Part shown: piece after piece, positions 9,017-17,273 of the stretch
Numbering within the stretch: position 1 is the stretch's first letter
Layout: the number at the start of each line of letters is the position of its first letter
Assembly (NCBI GenBank): GCA_964593065.1
Contig: CAZQGO010000007.1
Span: 1 to 64,000 of the forward strand
Origin: CAZQGO01 sp964593065
Lineage (GTDB): Bacteria; Oederibacteriota; JAAXVQ01
Direction of reading: 5' to 3'
Length of the DNA: 64,000 nt
Notes under the pieces: model-generated
The model's input: the letters and a program-made list of their open reading frames with translations, nothing else
Database searches by the model: none
Told to the model about the DNA's origin: nothing
Program-made: the position numbers and the translations under genes

Positions 9017-10158
9017 CGGTCGATCTCCGGCACGATGAAATCAATACTGCCCATGATGGCCACGATGTCCGCCACGTGCACGCCCCGCAGCAGCTCGGGC
9101 AGCACGGAGAGATTGGCGAAGCTCGGCACGCGGATGCGGCAGCGGGCGGGCTGGGTCGAGCCGTCCGAGACCAGATAAAAACCCTGGATGCCGCGCGAGG
9201 ATTCCACGCGCGCGTAGGCCTCGCCCGCGGGCGGCCTGAAGACCCGCCCCACCTTGGCGCTGATGTCCCCGGCCGGCAGGCCGTCCAAGGCCTGGCGGAC
9301 GATCCGGGCGCTCTGGCGCATTTCCTCGACCCGCACCCGGTAACGGGCGAGCGCGTCCCCCTCGGGCCGCGTGACGACCTCGAAATCAAAATCCGGGTAG
9401 ACCGAGTAGGGGTCCGAGCGGCGGAGGTCCAGCGCCACGCCGCAGCCGCGCAGGTTCGGCCCCGTGACCGCATGCGAGCGCGCGAGTTCGGGCGTAAGGC
9501 GTCCCTGGCCGCGCATGCGCGCCAGGAAGATGGCGTTGTCCGACAGCAGGCGGTCATAGATATCCGGCATGCCGGCGAAGTAGTCCAAAAAGGCCCGGGC
9601 CCGGTCCGCGAACCCGGGCGGCAGGTCGCGGGCCACGCCTCCGATCCGCAGGTAGTTGAAGGTCATGCGCTGTCCGGACAGCATTTCCAGCAGATCCAGG
9701 ATCATTTCCCGTTCGCGGAAGGTGTAGGTGAGCGGCGTGAAGGCGCCGAGGTCCATGCCCATGGAGCCCAGCCACACCAGGTGGCTGGCCAGCCGCGACA
9801 GTTCGCCGGCGAGGACGCGCAGGTACTCCGCGCGCCGGGGCACTTCGATGCCGGCCAAGGCCTCGGCGGCCCGGCAATAGGACCACTCGTTGAGCATGGA
9901 GGAAAGGTAATCCAGCCGGTCGGTCAGGTAAATGTACTGCAGGTAGGTGAGGGTCTCTGCCATTTTTTCCATGCCGCGGTGGATAAAGCCGATGTCCGGA
10001 GAGGCCGAAACCACCCGCTCGCCGTCCAGGCGCAGGATGAGGCGCATGGCGCCGTGGGTGCTCGGGTGCTGGGGGCCCATGTTCAGGGTGAGTTCATCGG
10101 TCACGAGGGGCAGGTCGGCGGTCATCGAACCCGGGTCGGGGAAAGCGTCGTGGTCCAT
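9013..10158 (-). CDS. nuoD: NADH-quinone oxidoreductase subunit D (49 kDa)
   Basis: Peripheral-arm subunit lining the quinone-binding cavity, 381 aa. 'LNMGPQHPSTHGAMRL' near the N-terminus contains the quinone-contacting His loop, and the C-terminal 'DIVAIMGSIDFIVPEIDR' is typical. It is homologous to the [NiFe]-hydrogenase large subunit, but the cysteine pairs are absent, as in all complex I homologues. An internal Met at residue 12 is an alternative start. nuoC and nuoD are separate genes here, not fused as in E. coli. Confidence 0.95.
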   Translation of the reverse strand: MDHDAFPDPGSMTADLPLVTDELTLNMGPQHPSTHGAMRLILRLDGERVVSASPDIGFIHRGMEKMAETLTYLQYIYLTDRLDYLSSMLNEWSYCRAAEALAGIEVPRRAEYLRVLAGELSRLASHLVWLGSMGMDLGAFTPLTYTFREREMILDLLEMLSGQRMTFNYLRIGGVARDLPPGFADRARAFLDYFAGMPDIYDRLLSDNAIFLARMRGQGRLTPELARSHAVTGPNLRGCGVALDLRRSDPYSVYPDFDFEVVTRPEGDALARYRVRVEEMRQSARIVRQALDGLPAGDISAKVGRVFRPPAGEAYARVESSRGIQGFYLVSDGSTQPARCRIRVPSFANLSVLPELLRGVHVADIVAIMGSIDFIVPEIDR

Positions 10159-10165
10159 GTCTGCG

Positions 10166-10633
10166 TCAATCTCCGGTGCGGTGCAGGGTTTTGTCGTCCC
10201 GGTAGTCCTTGAGCAGGGGGTGGCCCTGCCAGTCCTCCGGCAGCAGGATCCGCCGCAGGTCCGGGTGCCCGGCGAAGCGCACGCCGAACAGGTCGAAGAT
10301 TTCCCGTTCGTACCATTCGGCGGACCCGAACAGGCCCGACAGGGTCGGAACTTCTTCGCCCGTCCGGGCCACCGGCGCCTTGACCGTCAGCTGCACGGCG
10401 GGCTCCCCCGAACGGATGAAATGGAGCACCAGCTGCAGGCGATCGCCCTCATCCAAAGCCGTGTAATCCTCCAGCACGTCGAAGACGAATTCCGGCTGAG
10501 ACCGGAGCGCCCGGCAGGCCTCGGGCAACGCCGCGCCCCCGCCCAGAACCAGAACCGGTCCGAAGCCGCCGCGCTCTTCCACCGCGGCGCCGGGAAACGC
10601 CGCCCGCAGGGCTTCCGGCAGGGATGCGTTCAC
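10166..10633 (-). CDS. nuoC: NADH-quinone oxidoreductase subunit C (30 kDa)
   Basis: Peripheral-arm structural subunit of complex I, 155 aa. The C-terminal signature 'SAEWYEREIFDLFGVRFAGHPDLRRILLPEDWQGHPLLKDY' region (about residues 105-146) is unmistakable. It starts with GTG overlapping the nuoB TGA (GTGA), which indicates translational coupling. The N-terminal half is less conserved, as is usual in this family. Confidence 0.93.
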   Translation of the reverse strand: MNASLPEALRAAFPGAAVEERGGFGPVLVLGGGAALPEACRALRSQPEFVFDVLEDYTALDEGDRLQLVLHFIRSGEPAVQLTVKAPVARTGEEVPTLSGLFGSAEWYEREIFDLFGVRFAGHPDLRRILLPEDWQGHPLLKDYRDDKTLHRTGD

Positions 10634-11160
10634 GGGCGCGCTCCTTTCACTGGCCGGCGGCCGGGCAGCCGGTCGGCGGCGATTTTTTTCTCCAGCTCCA
10701 GCACGGCGTGTAACAGGGCCTCGGGCTTGGGCGGGCAGCCCGGCAAATAGATGTCGACGGGGATCAGCTGGTCTACGCCCCGGACCGTGCCGTAGGAATC
10801 AAAGTGGAAAGGCCCGCCCGAAACGGCGCAGGCGCCCATGGCGATGACATAGCGCGGCTCGGCCATCTGCTCGTAGAGACGCTGGATGCGTCCGGCCATT
10901 TTCCAGCACACGGTGCCCGCCACCACCATCATGTCGGCCTGGCGGGGCGACGCCCGCAGCACTTCGTTGCCGAGCCGGGCCCAGTCGTAGCGGGGCGCGC
11001 CCGTGCAGAACATCTCGATGGCGCAGCAGGAAAGGCCGAACGTCAGCGGCCACAGGGAGTTTTTTCTTCCCCAATTGAGGAAAAACTCGATGCTGGTCAG
11101 GAGCAGGCCGCCGCCCGGAAAGCGCTCGGTGAAGGCCGGCCATTTTTCCACTATTGCCAT
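10630..11160 (-). CDS. nuoB: NADH-quinone oxidoreductase subunit B (cluster N2)
   Basis: Carries the terminal [4Fe-4S] cluster N2 that reduces quinone, 176 aa. The four ligands are visible: adjacent C45-C46 ('GLSCCAIEM'), C111 ('MGACAVSGG') and C142 ('LPGCPPKPE'). ATG 11160 gives the normal NuoB N-terminus and overlaps the end of nuoA by 10 nt. The longer in-frame extension would run through nuoA and is unlikely to be translated. Confidence 0.96.
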   Translation of the reverse strand: MAIVEKWPAFTERFPGGGLLLTSIEFFLNWGRKNSLWPLTFGLSCCAIEMFCTGAPRYDWARLGNEVLRASPRQADMMVVAGTVCWKMAGRIQRLYEQMAEPRYVIAMGACAVSGGPFHFDSYGTVRGVDQLIPVDIYLPGCPPKPEALLHAVLELEKKIAADRLPGRRPVKGARP

Positions 11161-11513
11161 TTGAGCACGCCTTTCCGCCAGGCGTACGCCAAGCCCAGCA
11201 ACAGGATGCCCACGAACACCAGCATTTCCGCGAAACCGAAGAGCCCGAACCCGCGGAAAGCCACGGCCCAGGGCAGCAGGAAGACGGCCTCCACGTCGAA
11301 GATCACGAACACGATCGCGAACAGGTAAAAATACGTGCGAAAGCGGACCAGGGCCGGTCCCACGGGAGGCTCGCCGCATTCGTAGGGCTCCAGTTTCACC
11401 GTGCTGGGCCGATCCGGCCTGAAGATCCAGGATACGAACATGCCGGCCCCCAGGCAGGTCACGCCGACCACCAGGGCCGCCACGATCGACCCGTATGAGC
11501 CTAGTGTTTGCAT
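11151..11513 (-). CDS. nuoA: NADH-quinone oxidoreductase subunit A
   Basis: Small three-TM subunit of complex I, 120 aa, first gene of the nuo run. The family motif 'YECGEPPVG' (after TM1) and 'FYLFAIVFVIFDVEAVFLLPWA' are clear. It begins 38 bp downstream of the polyprenyl synthase stop with no terminator between, so the operon probably includes that gene. Confidence 0.94.
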   Translation of the reverse strand: MQTLGSYGSIVAALVVGVTCLGAGMFVSWIFRPDRPSTVKLEPYECGEPPVGPALVRFRTYFYLFAIVFVIFDVEAVFLLPWAVAFRGFGLFGFAEMLVFVGILLLGLAYAWRKGVLKWQ

Positions 11514-11551
11514 CGCTCAGCCACCTCAAGCTCGCAACATTCCCGCCGTCT

Positions 11552-12517
11552 TCAGTGATCCCGCGCCACGGCGAATTCGGCCAGGGCCAGGAGCTGGGCT
11601 TTGGCCGCGGAATCCGGCAGGGATTCGAGTTCGCACTGGGCCCTGCGCGCGAAGGTCCGCGCCACGGCCCGGGCCTTGGCCAGGGCGCCGCACTGTTCCA
11701 GCAGGTGCCGGACCTGCCGAGGCTTGTATTCCCCGCCCCGCAGGTAACGCCGCAGACGGCTCCGCTCGTTTCCCCGGCAGAGCCGCAGGCCCAGGATCAG
11801 CGGCAGGGTCATGCGTCCTTCCCGCAAATCCTTACCCGCGGGTTTTCCCAGGCGCCTGGAACTGGCGGTCAAGTCCAGCAAATCGTCCTGGATCTGAAAG
11901 GCGAGGCCGAAAGACCGCCCGTAGCGCCCCAGGCGGCGGACCTGCGCGGCGGGTCCCCGGGCCAGCATGGATCCGCCCGTGCAACAGGCGGAGAACAGGC
12001 TCGCCGTTTTTTTTAATATCACCTGCTGGTACCGCCGGGGAGTCATGTCCAGCCGGCGGCGAAAGCCGAGCTCCTGAATCTCGCCCAGGCAAACGGTTGT
12101 GGCCACCCGGGACAAGAGAGACCGGACCGGCGCGGGCATTTCCTGCGTCAGGTTCGAGGCCAGGCTCAGGATCAGGTCCCCCACCAGCACCGCGGCCTCG
12201 TTGCCGAAACTGGCATTGACCGTGGGGCAATGCCGCCGCCGGCCGGAGTGGTCAATGACATCGTCATGCACGAGCGTGGCTTGGTGCAGCAGCTCCAGGG
12301 CCAGGCCCAGGCGTTCCACCTGCCGGGAGCTTTTTCCCATGGCCGCGGCGGCCAGCAGCGTTAACCGGGCGCGCAGGCGCTTGCCCTGTCCTGCTGAGGT
12401 CTTGGCCAGCAAACACCGCAAGAAGGGATCGGGCGTGCGCAAGTAACGCCGGAAGGCCTTCTCGATCCGGTGCAAGCCCGGCGGCAGCTGGCCTGCGTTT
12501 CGTATGGGTCCCGGCAT
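11552..12517 (-). CDS. Polyprenyl (octaprenyl/heptaprenyl-type) diphosphate synthase
   Basis: Long-chain trans-isoprenyl diphosphate synthase, 321 aa, condensing IPP onto an allylic diphosphate to make the side chain of a respiratory quinone. Both Asp-rich motifs are present: 'LVHDDVIDHSGRRR' (first DDxxD) and 'FQIQDDLLDL' (second). Small residues before the first motif favour a long product. Its position immediately upstream of nuoA supports a role in making the (mena)quinone used by the complex, though the chain length cannot be read from sequence. Similar to IspB and HepT. Confidence 0.88.
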   Translation of the reverse strand: MPGPIRNAGQLPPGLHRIEKAFRRYLRTPDPFLRCLLAKTSAGQGKRLRARLTLLAAAAMGKSSRQVERLGLALELLHQATLVHDDVIDHSGRRRHCPTVNASFGNEAAVLVGDLILSLASNLTQEMPAPVRSLLSRVATTVCLGEIQELGFRRRLDMTPRRYQQVILKKTASLFSACCTGGSMLARGPAAQVRRLGRYGRSFGLAFQIQDDLLDLTASSRRLGKPAGKDLREGRMTLPLILGLRLCRGNERSRLRRYLRGGEYKPRQVRHLLEQCGALAKARAVARTFARRAQCELESLPDSAAKAQLLALAEFAVARDH

Positions 12518-12542
12518 AATTCCTCGTGGACTGTCAGTGAAA

Positions 12543-12566
12543 ATCCGCCCGCAATCCGGGCGGAAA
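12543..12566 (-). terminator. GC hairpin between the LOG gene and the polyprenyl synthase gene
   Basis: A 7-bp GC stem (CCGCCCG / CGGGCGG, loop GATTG) is followed on the minus strand by ATTTTC. It could end transcripts from the folD-LOG genes. The proposed promoter of the next operon lies upstream of it, so a leader hairpin is equally possible. Confidence 0.35.
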
Positions 12567-12618
12567 TAAGGCCTTTCAAGTCATTTCTATATTTTAAAGG
12601 GCAAGGATAACGGTGGGC

Positions 12619-12648
12619 ATCCTATCAGAACAGACCCGGACCTGTCAA
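12619..12648 (-). promoter_or_regulatory. Sigma-70-type promoter of the polyprenyl synthase-nuo operon
   Basis: Minus strand: perfect TTGACA (12643-12648), 18-bp spacer, TAGGAT (12619-12624), directly after the LOG gene stop. It predicts a leader of about 95 nt that contains the GC hairpin near the start codon. It would drive the 12 genes from the synthase to nuoN. Confidence 0.6.
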
Positions 12649-12649
12649 T

Positions 12650-13378
12650 TTAGAAGTTGGCCTTGGCGGGGCGTTTGGCGCGCGCCACGCGTGAAATCAG
12701 CTTGAGGATTTGCCGCGGATCGTCGAGAACCTGAATGGTTTTCAACTCGTACCTGGAGACCATGCCGCGCCGGGTTACCGTCTTCTCGATCCACTCCATC
12801 AACCCGCGCCAATACTCCCGCCCCACCAGGATCACGGGAAAAGGCCTGATTTTGTCGGTCTGGATGAGGGTCAGCACCTCGAAGCATTCGTCGAGAGTGC
12901 CGAAGCCCCCGGGCATGATGATCACGGCCGAGGCGTACTTGATGAACATGACCTTGCGCACGAAAAAGTACCGGAATCCCACGGGCAGGTTGACGTACGG
13001 ATTCAGGCGCTGTTCTTCCGGCAATTCGATGTTCAAGCCCACGGACCGCCCTCCGGCCTGGCGTGCTCCCCGGTTGACGGCCTCCATCACGCCGGAACCG
13101 CCCCCGGTGATGACCGCCAAGCCGGCCTTGGCCAGGCCGTGGCCCAATTCCTGGGCCAGGCGGTAATACGGATCCTTGGGCGTCAAGCGGGCCGAACCGA
13201 AAATGGTGACTGCGGGGCCGATCTGGGACATGATCTCGAACCCGTCCACGAATTCGGACATGATCCGGAAGACCCGCCAGGGATCCTCGTCATAAAGATC
13301 CCGCTTGGCGACGAGACCTCGGGTGGGGGGCAGGATGCGGCCCCGAAGAGCGCGGCTGGCACCGGAACGGGAACTCAT
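12650..13378 (-). CDS. LOG-family protein (TIGR00730; Rossmann-fold nucleotide-binding)
   Basis: 242-aa member of the LOG/YvdD family. The hallmark motif 'PGGFGTLDE' and 'GGGSGVMEAVNRGA' are present. Characterised members release free bases from cytokinin-type nucleoside monophosphates or hydrolyse AMP-like nucleotides. The substrate here cannot be inferred. ATG 13378 overlaps the folD stop (ATGA) and has GAGAGGT upstream, so the upstream extension of the frame is rejected. It is cotranscribed with folD. Confidence 0.85.
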   Translation of the reverse strand: MSSRSGASRALRGRILPPTRGLVAKRDLYDEDPWRVFRIMSEFVDGFEIMSQIGPAVTIFGSARLTPKDPYYRLAQELGHGLAKAGLAVITGGGSGVMEAVNRGARQAGGRSVGLNIELPEEQRLNPYVNLPVGFRYFFVRKVMFIKYASAVIIMPGGFGTLDECFEVLTLIQTDKIRPFPVILVGREYWRGLMEWIEKTVTRRGMVSRYELKTIQVLDDPRQILKLISRVARAKRPAKANF

Positions 13379-14235
13379 GACACGACCTCTCTCCGCAGAC
13401 GGGCGGCTTGCAGCGTATTGGACATCAAGTGGGCGATGGTCATGGGACCCACGCCCCCCGGGACGGGGGTGATGAACGCCGCGCGTTCCCGGGCGGCTTC
13501 GAATTCCAGGTCCCCGCAAAGCTTTCCCTCACGGCGGTTCTGCCCCACGTCGATGGCGACCACGCCCGGCTTGAGCCAGGCGGCCGGTATGCAGCCGCAC
13601 TTGCCCACGGCCGCGACCAGCACATCGGCGGAGCGCACCTCGGCCTCCAAATCCGCGGTGCGGGAATGGCACACGGTGACCGTGGCATGGGCCTGGAGCA
13701 ACAACAGGGCCACGGGCTTGCCGACAATCAGGGAGCGTCCGACGACCACGGCTTTTTTCCCCCGCAGCGGCAGGCCCGTGGTCTCCAGCAGGTGCAGGAT
13801 GCCGGCCGGCGTGCAGGGCACGAGGGTGGGATGCCCGGCCAGCAGGCGCCCGAGATTGAAAGGGTGGATCCCGTCCACGTCCTTGGAGGGATGGATGGCC
13901 GCGATGATCCGGTCCGCGTTCACGGCGGGCGGCAGCGGCAGCTGGACCAAGATGCCGTCCACCTCCGGCCGGGTGTTCAATTCGCCGATGAATCGCAGCA
14001 GGTCCGCCTCGGAAATATCCGGCGCTAAGTCGTAATCGAAGGAACGGAACCCGACTTCCGCGCACACCCGGCGCTTGTTGCGCACGTAGGTCCGGGAGGC
14101 GGAATCCTCCCCCACCAGCACGGTCGCCAAGCCCACGGGACGACCGAGTGCACGTCCCAGGTCCTTCGCCTCCCGGGCGATTTCCTGGCGCATTTGTTCG
14201 GCCAAGGATTTGCCGTCTAAGATTCGGGCGGACAT
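13375..14235 (-). CDS. folD: Bifunctional methylenetetrahydrofolate dehydrogenase / methenyltetrahydrofolate cyclohydrolase
   Basis: Interconverts 5,10-methylene-, methenyl- and 10-formyl-tetrahydrofolate with NADP, 286 aa, normal length. Signatures are the catalytic Lys region 'YVRNKRRVC', 'DGILVQLPLP', 'HPSKDVDGIHPFNLGRL', 'PCTPAGI', the cofactor site 'VVVGRSLIVGKPVALLL' and C-terminal 'PVPGGVGPMTIAHLM'. It links with folP and the MTHFR fusion elsewhere in the window in one-carbon metabolism. Confidence 0.97.
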   Translation of the reverse strand: MSARILDGKSLAEQMRQEIAREAKDLGRALGRPVGLATVLVGEDSASRTYVRNKRRVCAEVGFRSFDYDLAPDISEADLLRFIGELNTRPEVDGILVQLPLPPAVNADRIIAAIHPSKDVDGIHPFNLGRLLAGHPTLVPCTPAGILHLLETTGLPLRGKKAVVVGRSLIVGKPVALLLLQAHATVTVCHSRTADLEAEVRSADVLVAAVGKCGCIPAAWLKPGVVAIDVGQNRREGKLCGDLEFEAARERAAFITPVPGGVGPMTIAHLMSNTLQAARLRREVVS

Positions 14236-14580
14236 GGGTTATGCCGTTCCGGAGCGCGCCGGATTTTGAGTCAGCATGGTTTCAAGCTTACTAAATACGA
14301 AGGCCGCGGGCAACTATTTTGTTTTTCCGGACCCCGCCGCCGCCGGCCGTCGTGAAAACCCTGACCAGCCGGGGGTTCGGGACGCGGGTGTCCATTCCGG
14401 CCCCCGGATAAATCGCGTTATCGAAGAAAAATATCTTTTCATTTCAGGAACAAATGTTATAATCTCGTTAAATTATCCGATACCAGATATGATACCTGGG
14501 GGGTGGTATAACCGCTAAATATGGGATGCACACCTGAAACATATATTTTCAAGCTGGCAAAATCAAAAGGAGGCGACACG
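14236..14580. other. Divergent intergenic region between folD and the outer-membrane protein gene
   Basis: 345 bp without a convincing gene. It is AT-richer than its surroundings, especially 14400-14520, and contains the proposed plus-strand promoter and the Shine-Dalgarno sequence AGGAGG of the downstream gene. A small frame at 14276-14518 has no family resemblance or ribosome-binding site and is not called. Confidence 0.6.
14436..14463 (+). promoter_or_regulatory. Sigma-70-type promoter of the outer-membrane protein gene
   Basis: TTTTCA (14436-14441), 16-bp spacer, perfect TATAAT (14458-14463), giving a leader of about 110 nt before the GTG start at 14581. The AT-rich context suits a strongly expressed envelope gene. 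Confidence 0.5.
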
Positions 14581-16242
14581 GTGAAACGTTTTCTCGCAGC
14601 AGCAGTTGCTCTGAGTTTTGTAATCGCGTTTTCCAGTTCCGCCCTGGCCATACGCTGGCCGGACAACATGAGCTATCGCGTGGAGACCATGGGCGGGGCC
14701 ACGCTCGGCATCGAGGATGAGACCACGGCCATCAATCCCTTCAACCATGAAAACGTCGCCGGCGTGGCGCTCTTGAGCAAGATGAACCGGGCGGATATCG
14801 GGTTGTTCTACGACATGGATTCCACCAAGACCGAAGGCACGGGCTATACAATCACGCAGGACTCCTCGGACATGGAGCTGACGCGTCCGGGCGCAGAATA
14901 TCGCGGCGTTACTTACTGGCTCGAGGACAACCTGGTCATCCGCGCCGGTATTGAGGGCTTATTGATGAATACCAAGTATACCGCTGAAATGACAGGTCTG
15001 CCCACCACCGAGGAAGCGTTGAATTTCTCCGGCATCGGCGGCGGTCTGGGCGTGGCCTACCTGCTGGATTTCGGTCTGAGCCTAGGCGCGGGCCTGACGT
15101 ACGTGGGCGCGGGCGGCAAACCGGACAGCCTGACCGGAGCCTTCAATGTGATCGGTATGATGGCTCCCGGCGGAGAGACGACCAAGTTCGAGTTTTCGGC
15201 CACCAACCTGGACTGGGGCATCGGCGCAGCCTATGTCCTGGACCAGCTCGGCGAGAACGGCAAGCTCACCCTGGGCGCGCAGATTGGCGCAGACGACGAC
15301 CGGCCGAATATTGCCGGTCTGGACCCCACGAGCCCGACGGCGCTGTTGTCGTTCAATGATTATTCGGCGGTCGCCACTATTGAAGGCACGGTGCTCACGC
15401 CGCTCGGTCCCATGGAAGTGTCTCAGAAGGAGACCGTCACCGCAACGCCCATGAAAATTTCCGCCGAGGCCATCTATGACCTGGGCAGCATGCTGGAAGC
15501 CGGCGTTCTGATCGATTCCAAGACCAAGGAATTAAAGCTGAAAGACGAGCAGACCTCTGCCGGATCGACGCAGAGTAGCGAGTACAAGGCGCTGGATGAC
15601 TCCCTCATGGGCATTACTCCGATCGTCCGGGTCAAGGTTCCCCTGGGCGAGGACATGGCGATCCTGCCCGGCATTTCGTACACCATGTGGAACGGCACCA
15701 CCAACATGTTCGACCTGGACTACACCACCGCCGCTGCTGACGATACCTACAAGACCACCGAAAACAAGTACTCGCAGGGCATTTTCGCCATCGGCGCGGG
15801 CCTGCAGGCCATGAGCAAGCAGCTGCAGCTGGCCCTGCAGTATGCCGCCGGCACCAATAAAACCGACACCACGTCCTACTCGCCTCCCAGCCTGGGCCTG
15901 CCTTCCTCCTCGGGCACGGCCGAAGGCAGCAGCAGTCAGATCCGGGTGGGCGCCGAGTACTGGGTCATTCCCATGCTCGCGATCCGCGCGGGATACGCCA
16001 TGCTCGCAGACACGGCCAAGGACGTATTCACGGGTTTTGATCCCATTACGTTCCAGCCGATTTACGAGGACGTGACGAACAACACCAGCCGCATCACCTT
16101 CGGCCTGGGTGCATCCCTGCCCACCGGTTTGGCCGTGGACCTGCTGGTCCTGCTGGACAGCTACACGCAGGATCCGGCCCCGGATCCGGCGCCGACGCAC
16201 ACCAACACGGGCGTGTATTTGGGCGCGCGCCTGCCGTTGTAG
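14581..16242 (+). CDS. Secreted outer-membrane beta-barrel protein, FadL/OmpP1-like
   Basis: 553-aa predicted outer-membrane protein. The GTG start at 14581 has AGGAGG 7 nt upstream and begins a clean Sec signal peptide (cleavage about residue 23, 'SSSALA'). The mature part is rich in alternating hydrophobic/polar strands, with 'GGATLGIEDETTAINPFNHENVAG' near the N-terminus, recalling the 'aDnAsaiFyNPAgla' region of FadL-like proteins (resemblance only). The C-terminal third has repeated amphipathic strands ending 'TGVYLGARLPL', without the terminal Phe seen in many porins. The in-frame ATG at 14521 lacks a signal peptide context and is rejected. It is monocistronic between its own promoter and terminator. 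Substrate unknown. Confidence 0.65.
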   Translation: MKRFLAAAVALSFVIAFSSSALAIRWPDNMSYRVETMGGATLGIEDETTAINPFNHENVAGVALLSKMNRADIGLFYDMDSTKTEGTGYTITQDSSDMELTRPGAEYRGVTYWLEDNLVIRAGIEGLLMNTKYTAEMTGLPTTEEALNFSGIGGGLGVAYLLDFGLSLGAGLTYVGAGGKPDSLTGAFNVIGMMAPGGETTKFEFSATNLDWGIGAAYVLDQLGENGKLTLGAQIGADDDRPNIAGLDPTSPTALLSFNDYSAVATIEGTVLTPLGPMEVSQKETVTATPMKISAEAIYDLGSMLEAGVLIDSKTKELKLKDEQTSAGSTQSSEYKALDDSLMGITPIVRVKVPLGEDMAILPGISYTMWNGTTNMFDLDYTTAAADDTYKTTENKYSQGIFAIGAGLQAMSKQLQLALQYAAGTNKTDTTSYSPPSLGLPSSSGTAEGSSSQIRVGAEYWVIPMLAIRAGYAMLADTAKDVFTGFDPITFQPIYEDVTNNTSRITFGLGASLPTGLAVDLLVLLDSYTQDPAPDPAPTHTNTGVYLGARLPL

Positions 16243-16264
16243 TCAGGGCCGCGACCGGAAAAAT

Positions 16265-16301
16265 AAAAAAAGGGCGGGAGAATTTCTCCCGCCCTTTTTT
16301 T
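16265..16301. terminator. Bidirectional intrinsic terminator
   Basis: Perfect 10-bp stem GGGCGGGAGA / TCTCCCGCCC with loop ATT, flanked by seven A and seven T. It serves the outer-membrane protein gene (+) and the convergent PilZ gene (-). Confidence 0.92.
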
Positions 16302-16323
16302 ATGCCCCTTTCGGCGCTGCCCG

Positions 16324-16686
16324 TTATTCGATGGCCGGTCCCAGGGAAATCAGGTATTCCATGATCTGCTCCCGCTGCTCGTCGGTCAAATCCAGAAATT
16401 CCACCCCGGCCACGGAATAGGCCGGGCGCGGCCGTTCGCTCCAGCGGACGCGGCCCTCGAGGTTCAGGGTGTGCCTCACCTTCGGCAGGGTGAAACTCAC
16501 CTGCAGCAAATCGTTGCGGTTTAAGGGCACGTTGCTCTCCAGCAGGATGCCGTCGGGGGTGATGTTTTTCACCACGCCCTGGAATTCCTCGGCGCTTTCG
16601 GCCTGGGAACGGCTCAGACGCTCCAGGACGAAAAACACCGGCATGCGCGGAATACGGCGGCGGTCTTCCATGCTTTGGGGCTTCAT
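16324..16686 (-). CDS. Single-domain PilZ protein (candidate c-di-GMP receptor)
   Basis: 120-aa stand-alone PilZ domain. The N-terminal RxxxR c-di-GMP motif is visible as 'DRRRIPR', and the second motif reads 'NITPDGIL' (consensus D/NxSxxG, here with Thr for Ser). The C-terminal helix 'TDEQREQIMEYLISL' is typical. It probably binds c-di-GMP and acts by protein-protein contact, but no cyclase is in view. It neighbours a receiver protein and a second PilZ protein. Met6 is an alternative start. Confidence 0.75.
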   Translation of the reverse strand: MKPQSMEDRRRIPRMPVFFVLERLSRSQAESAEEFQGVVKNITPDGILLESNVPLNRNDLLQVSFTLPKVRHTLNLEGRVRWSERPRPAYSVAGVEFLDLTDEQREQIMEYLISLGPAIE

Positions 16687-16739
16687 CCTCTCTTGGCCTT
16701 CACCCGGCGGGCCCGTATCCGTCCTGCACCAGCGCCCGC

Positions 16740-17168
16740 CTACCGCGGCCCGTTTTTCCAGTTCGCCAGGACATGCGCCGTCAGCTCCTGCGGCGTAAAA
16801 GGCTTGAAAATAAATTCCTTGACCCCGGCTTCAAGGCAGGATTGCGCATCCGGAACGCGGCGCCGTTCGGCCAGGGCGATGATCTCCCCGTATTTGTCCC
16901 GGTATTGCCCCCGGCAGGTTTCCAGAAAACCCAGACCGTCGCGCGGGTCCGCCTGGAGGTCGGCCAAAATCACATCCACGTGCTCCGAGGTTTCAGCCAG
17001 GAAGCGCAGGGCGTCCTCCGGTCGCAGGACATGCTCCACTTCCAGGCCGTCGGTGATGCGCCCGCCCGTGCGCGCCAGGCGCTTGCCTTTTTCATAAAAC
17101 CCGCAACGCAGGCTCAACTTGATCAAATCGGCCAGGGCCGCGTCATCCGCAACGATCAGCACCCGCAT
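16740..17168 (-). CDS. Single-domain response-regulator-like receiver, divergent
   Basis: 142-aa receiver fold with acidic residues in 'RVLIVADDAA', phospho-acceptor Asp in 'VDVILADLQADPRDGL' and the conserved Lys in 'EFIFKPFTPQEL'. Two oddities are visible. The switch Thr/Ser position after beta-4 reads Ala ('EIIALAERR'), and about 15 extra residues ('YEKGKRLARTGGRITDG') are inserted after helix 1. There is no output domain. ATG 17168 is chosen because GGAGG lies about 11 nt upstream and because the receiver begins there. Confidence 0.6.
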   Translation of the reverse strand: MRVLIVADDAALADLIKLSLRCGFYEKGKRLARTGGRITDGLEVEHVLRPEDALRFLAETSEHVDVILADLQADPRDGLGFLETCRGQYRDKYGEIIALAERRRVPDAQSCLEAGVKEFIFKPFTPQELTAHVLANWKNGPR

Positions 17169-17273
17169 GTCGGTCGCTTCCTCCCGGGTTCCCCGCCGTC
17201 GCGTTTCCCCCTCCCGCGTGATCGTCGACACCCGGCCCGAACGCGCACCGCTCCGGGCCGACCCGCCGTCCGG

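Noticed and set aside
12710..14035. 441-aa plus-strand frame opposite the LOG and folD genes
   Set aside because: Antisense shadow in GC-rich DNA. The minus-strand frames have clear family motifs.
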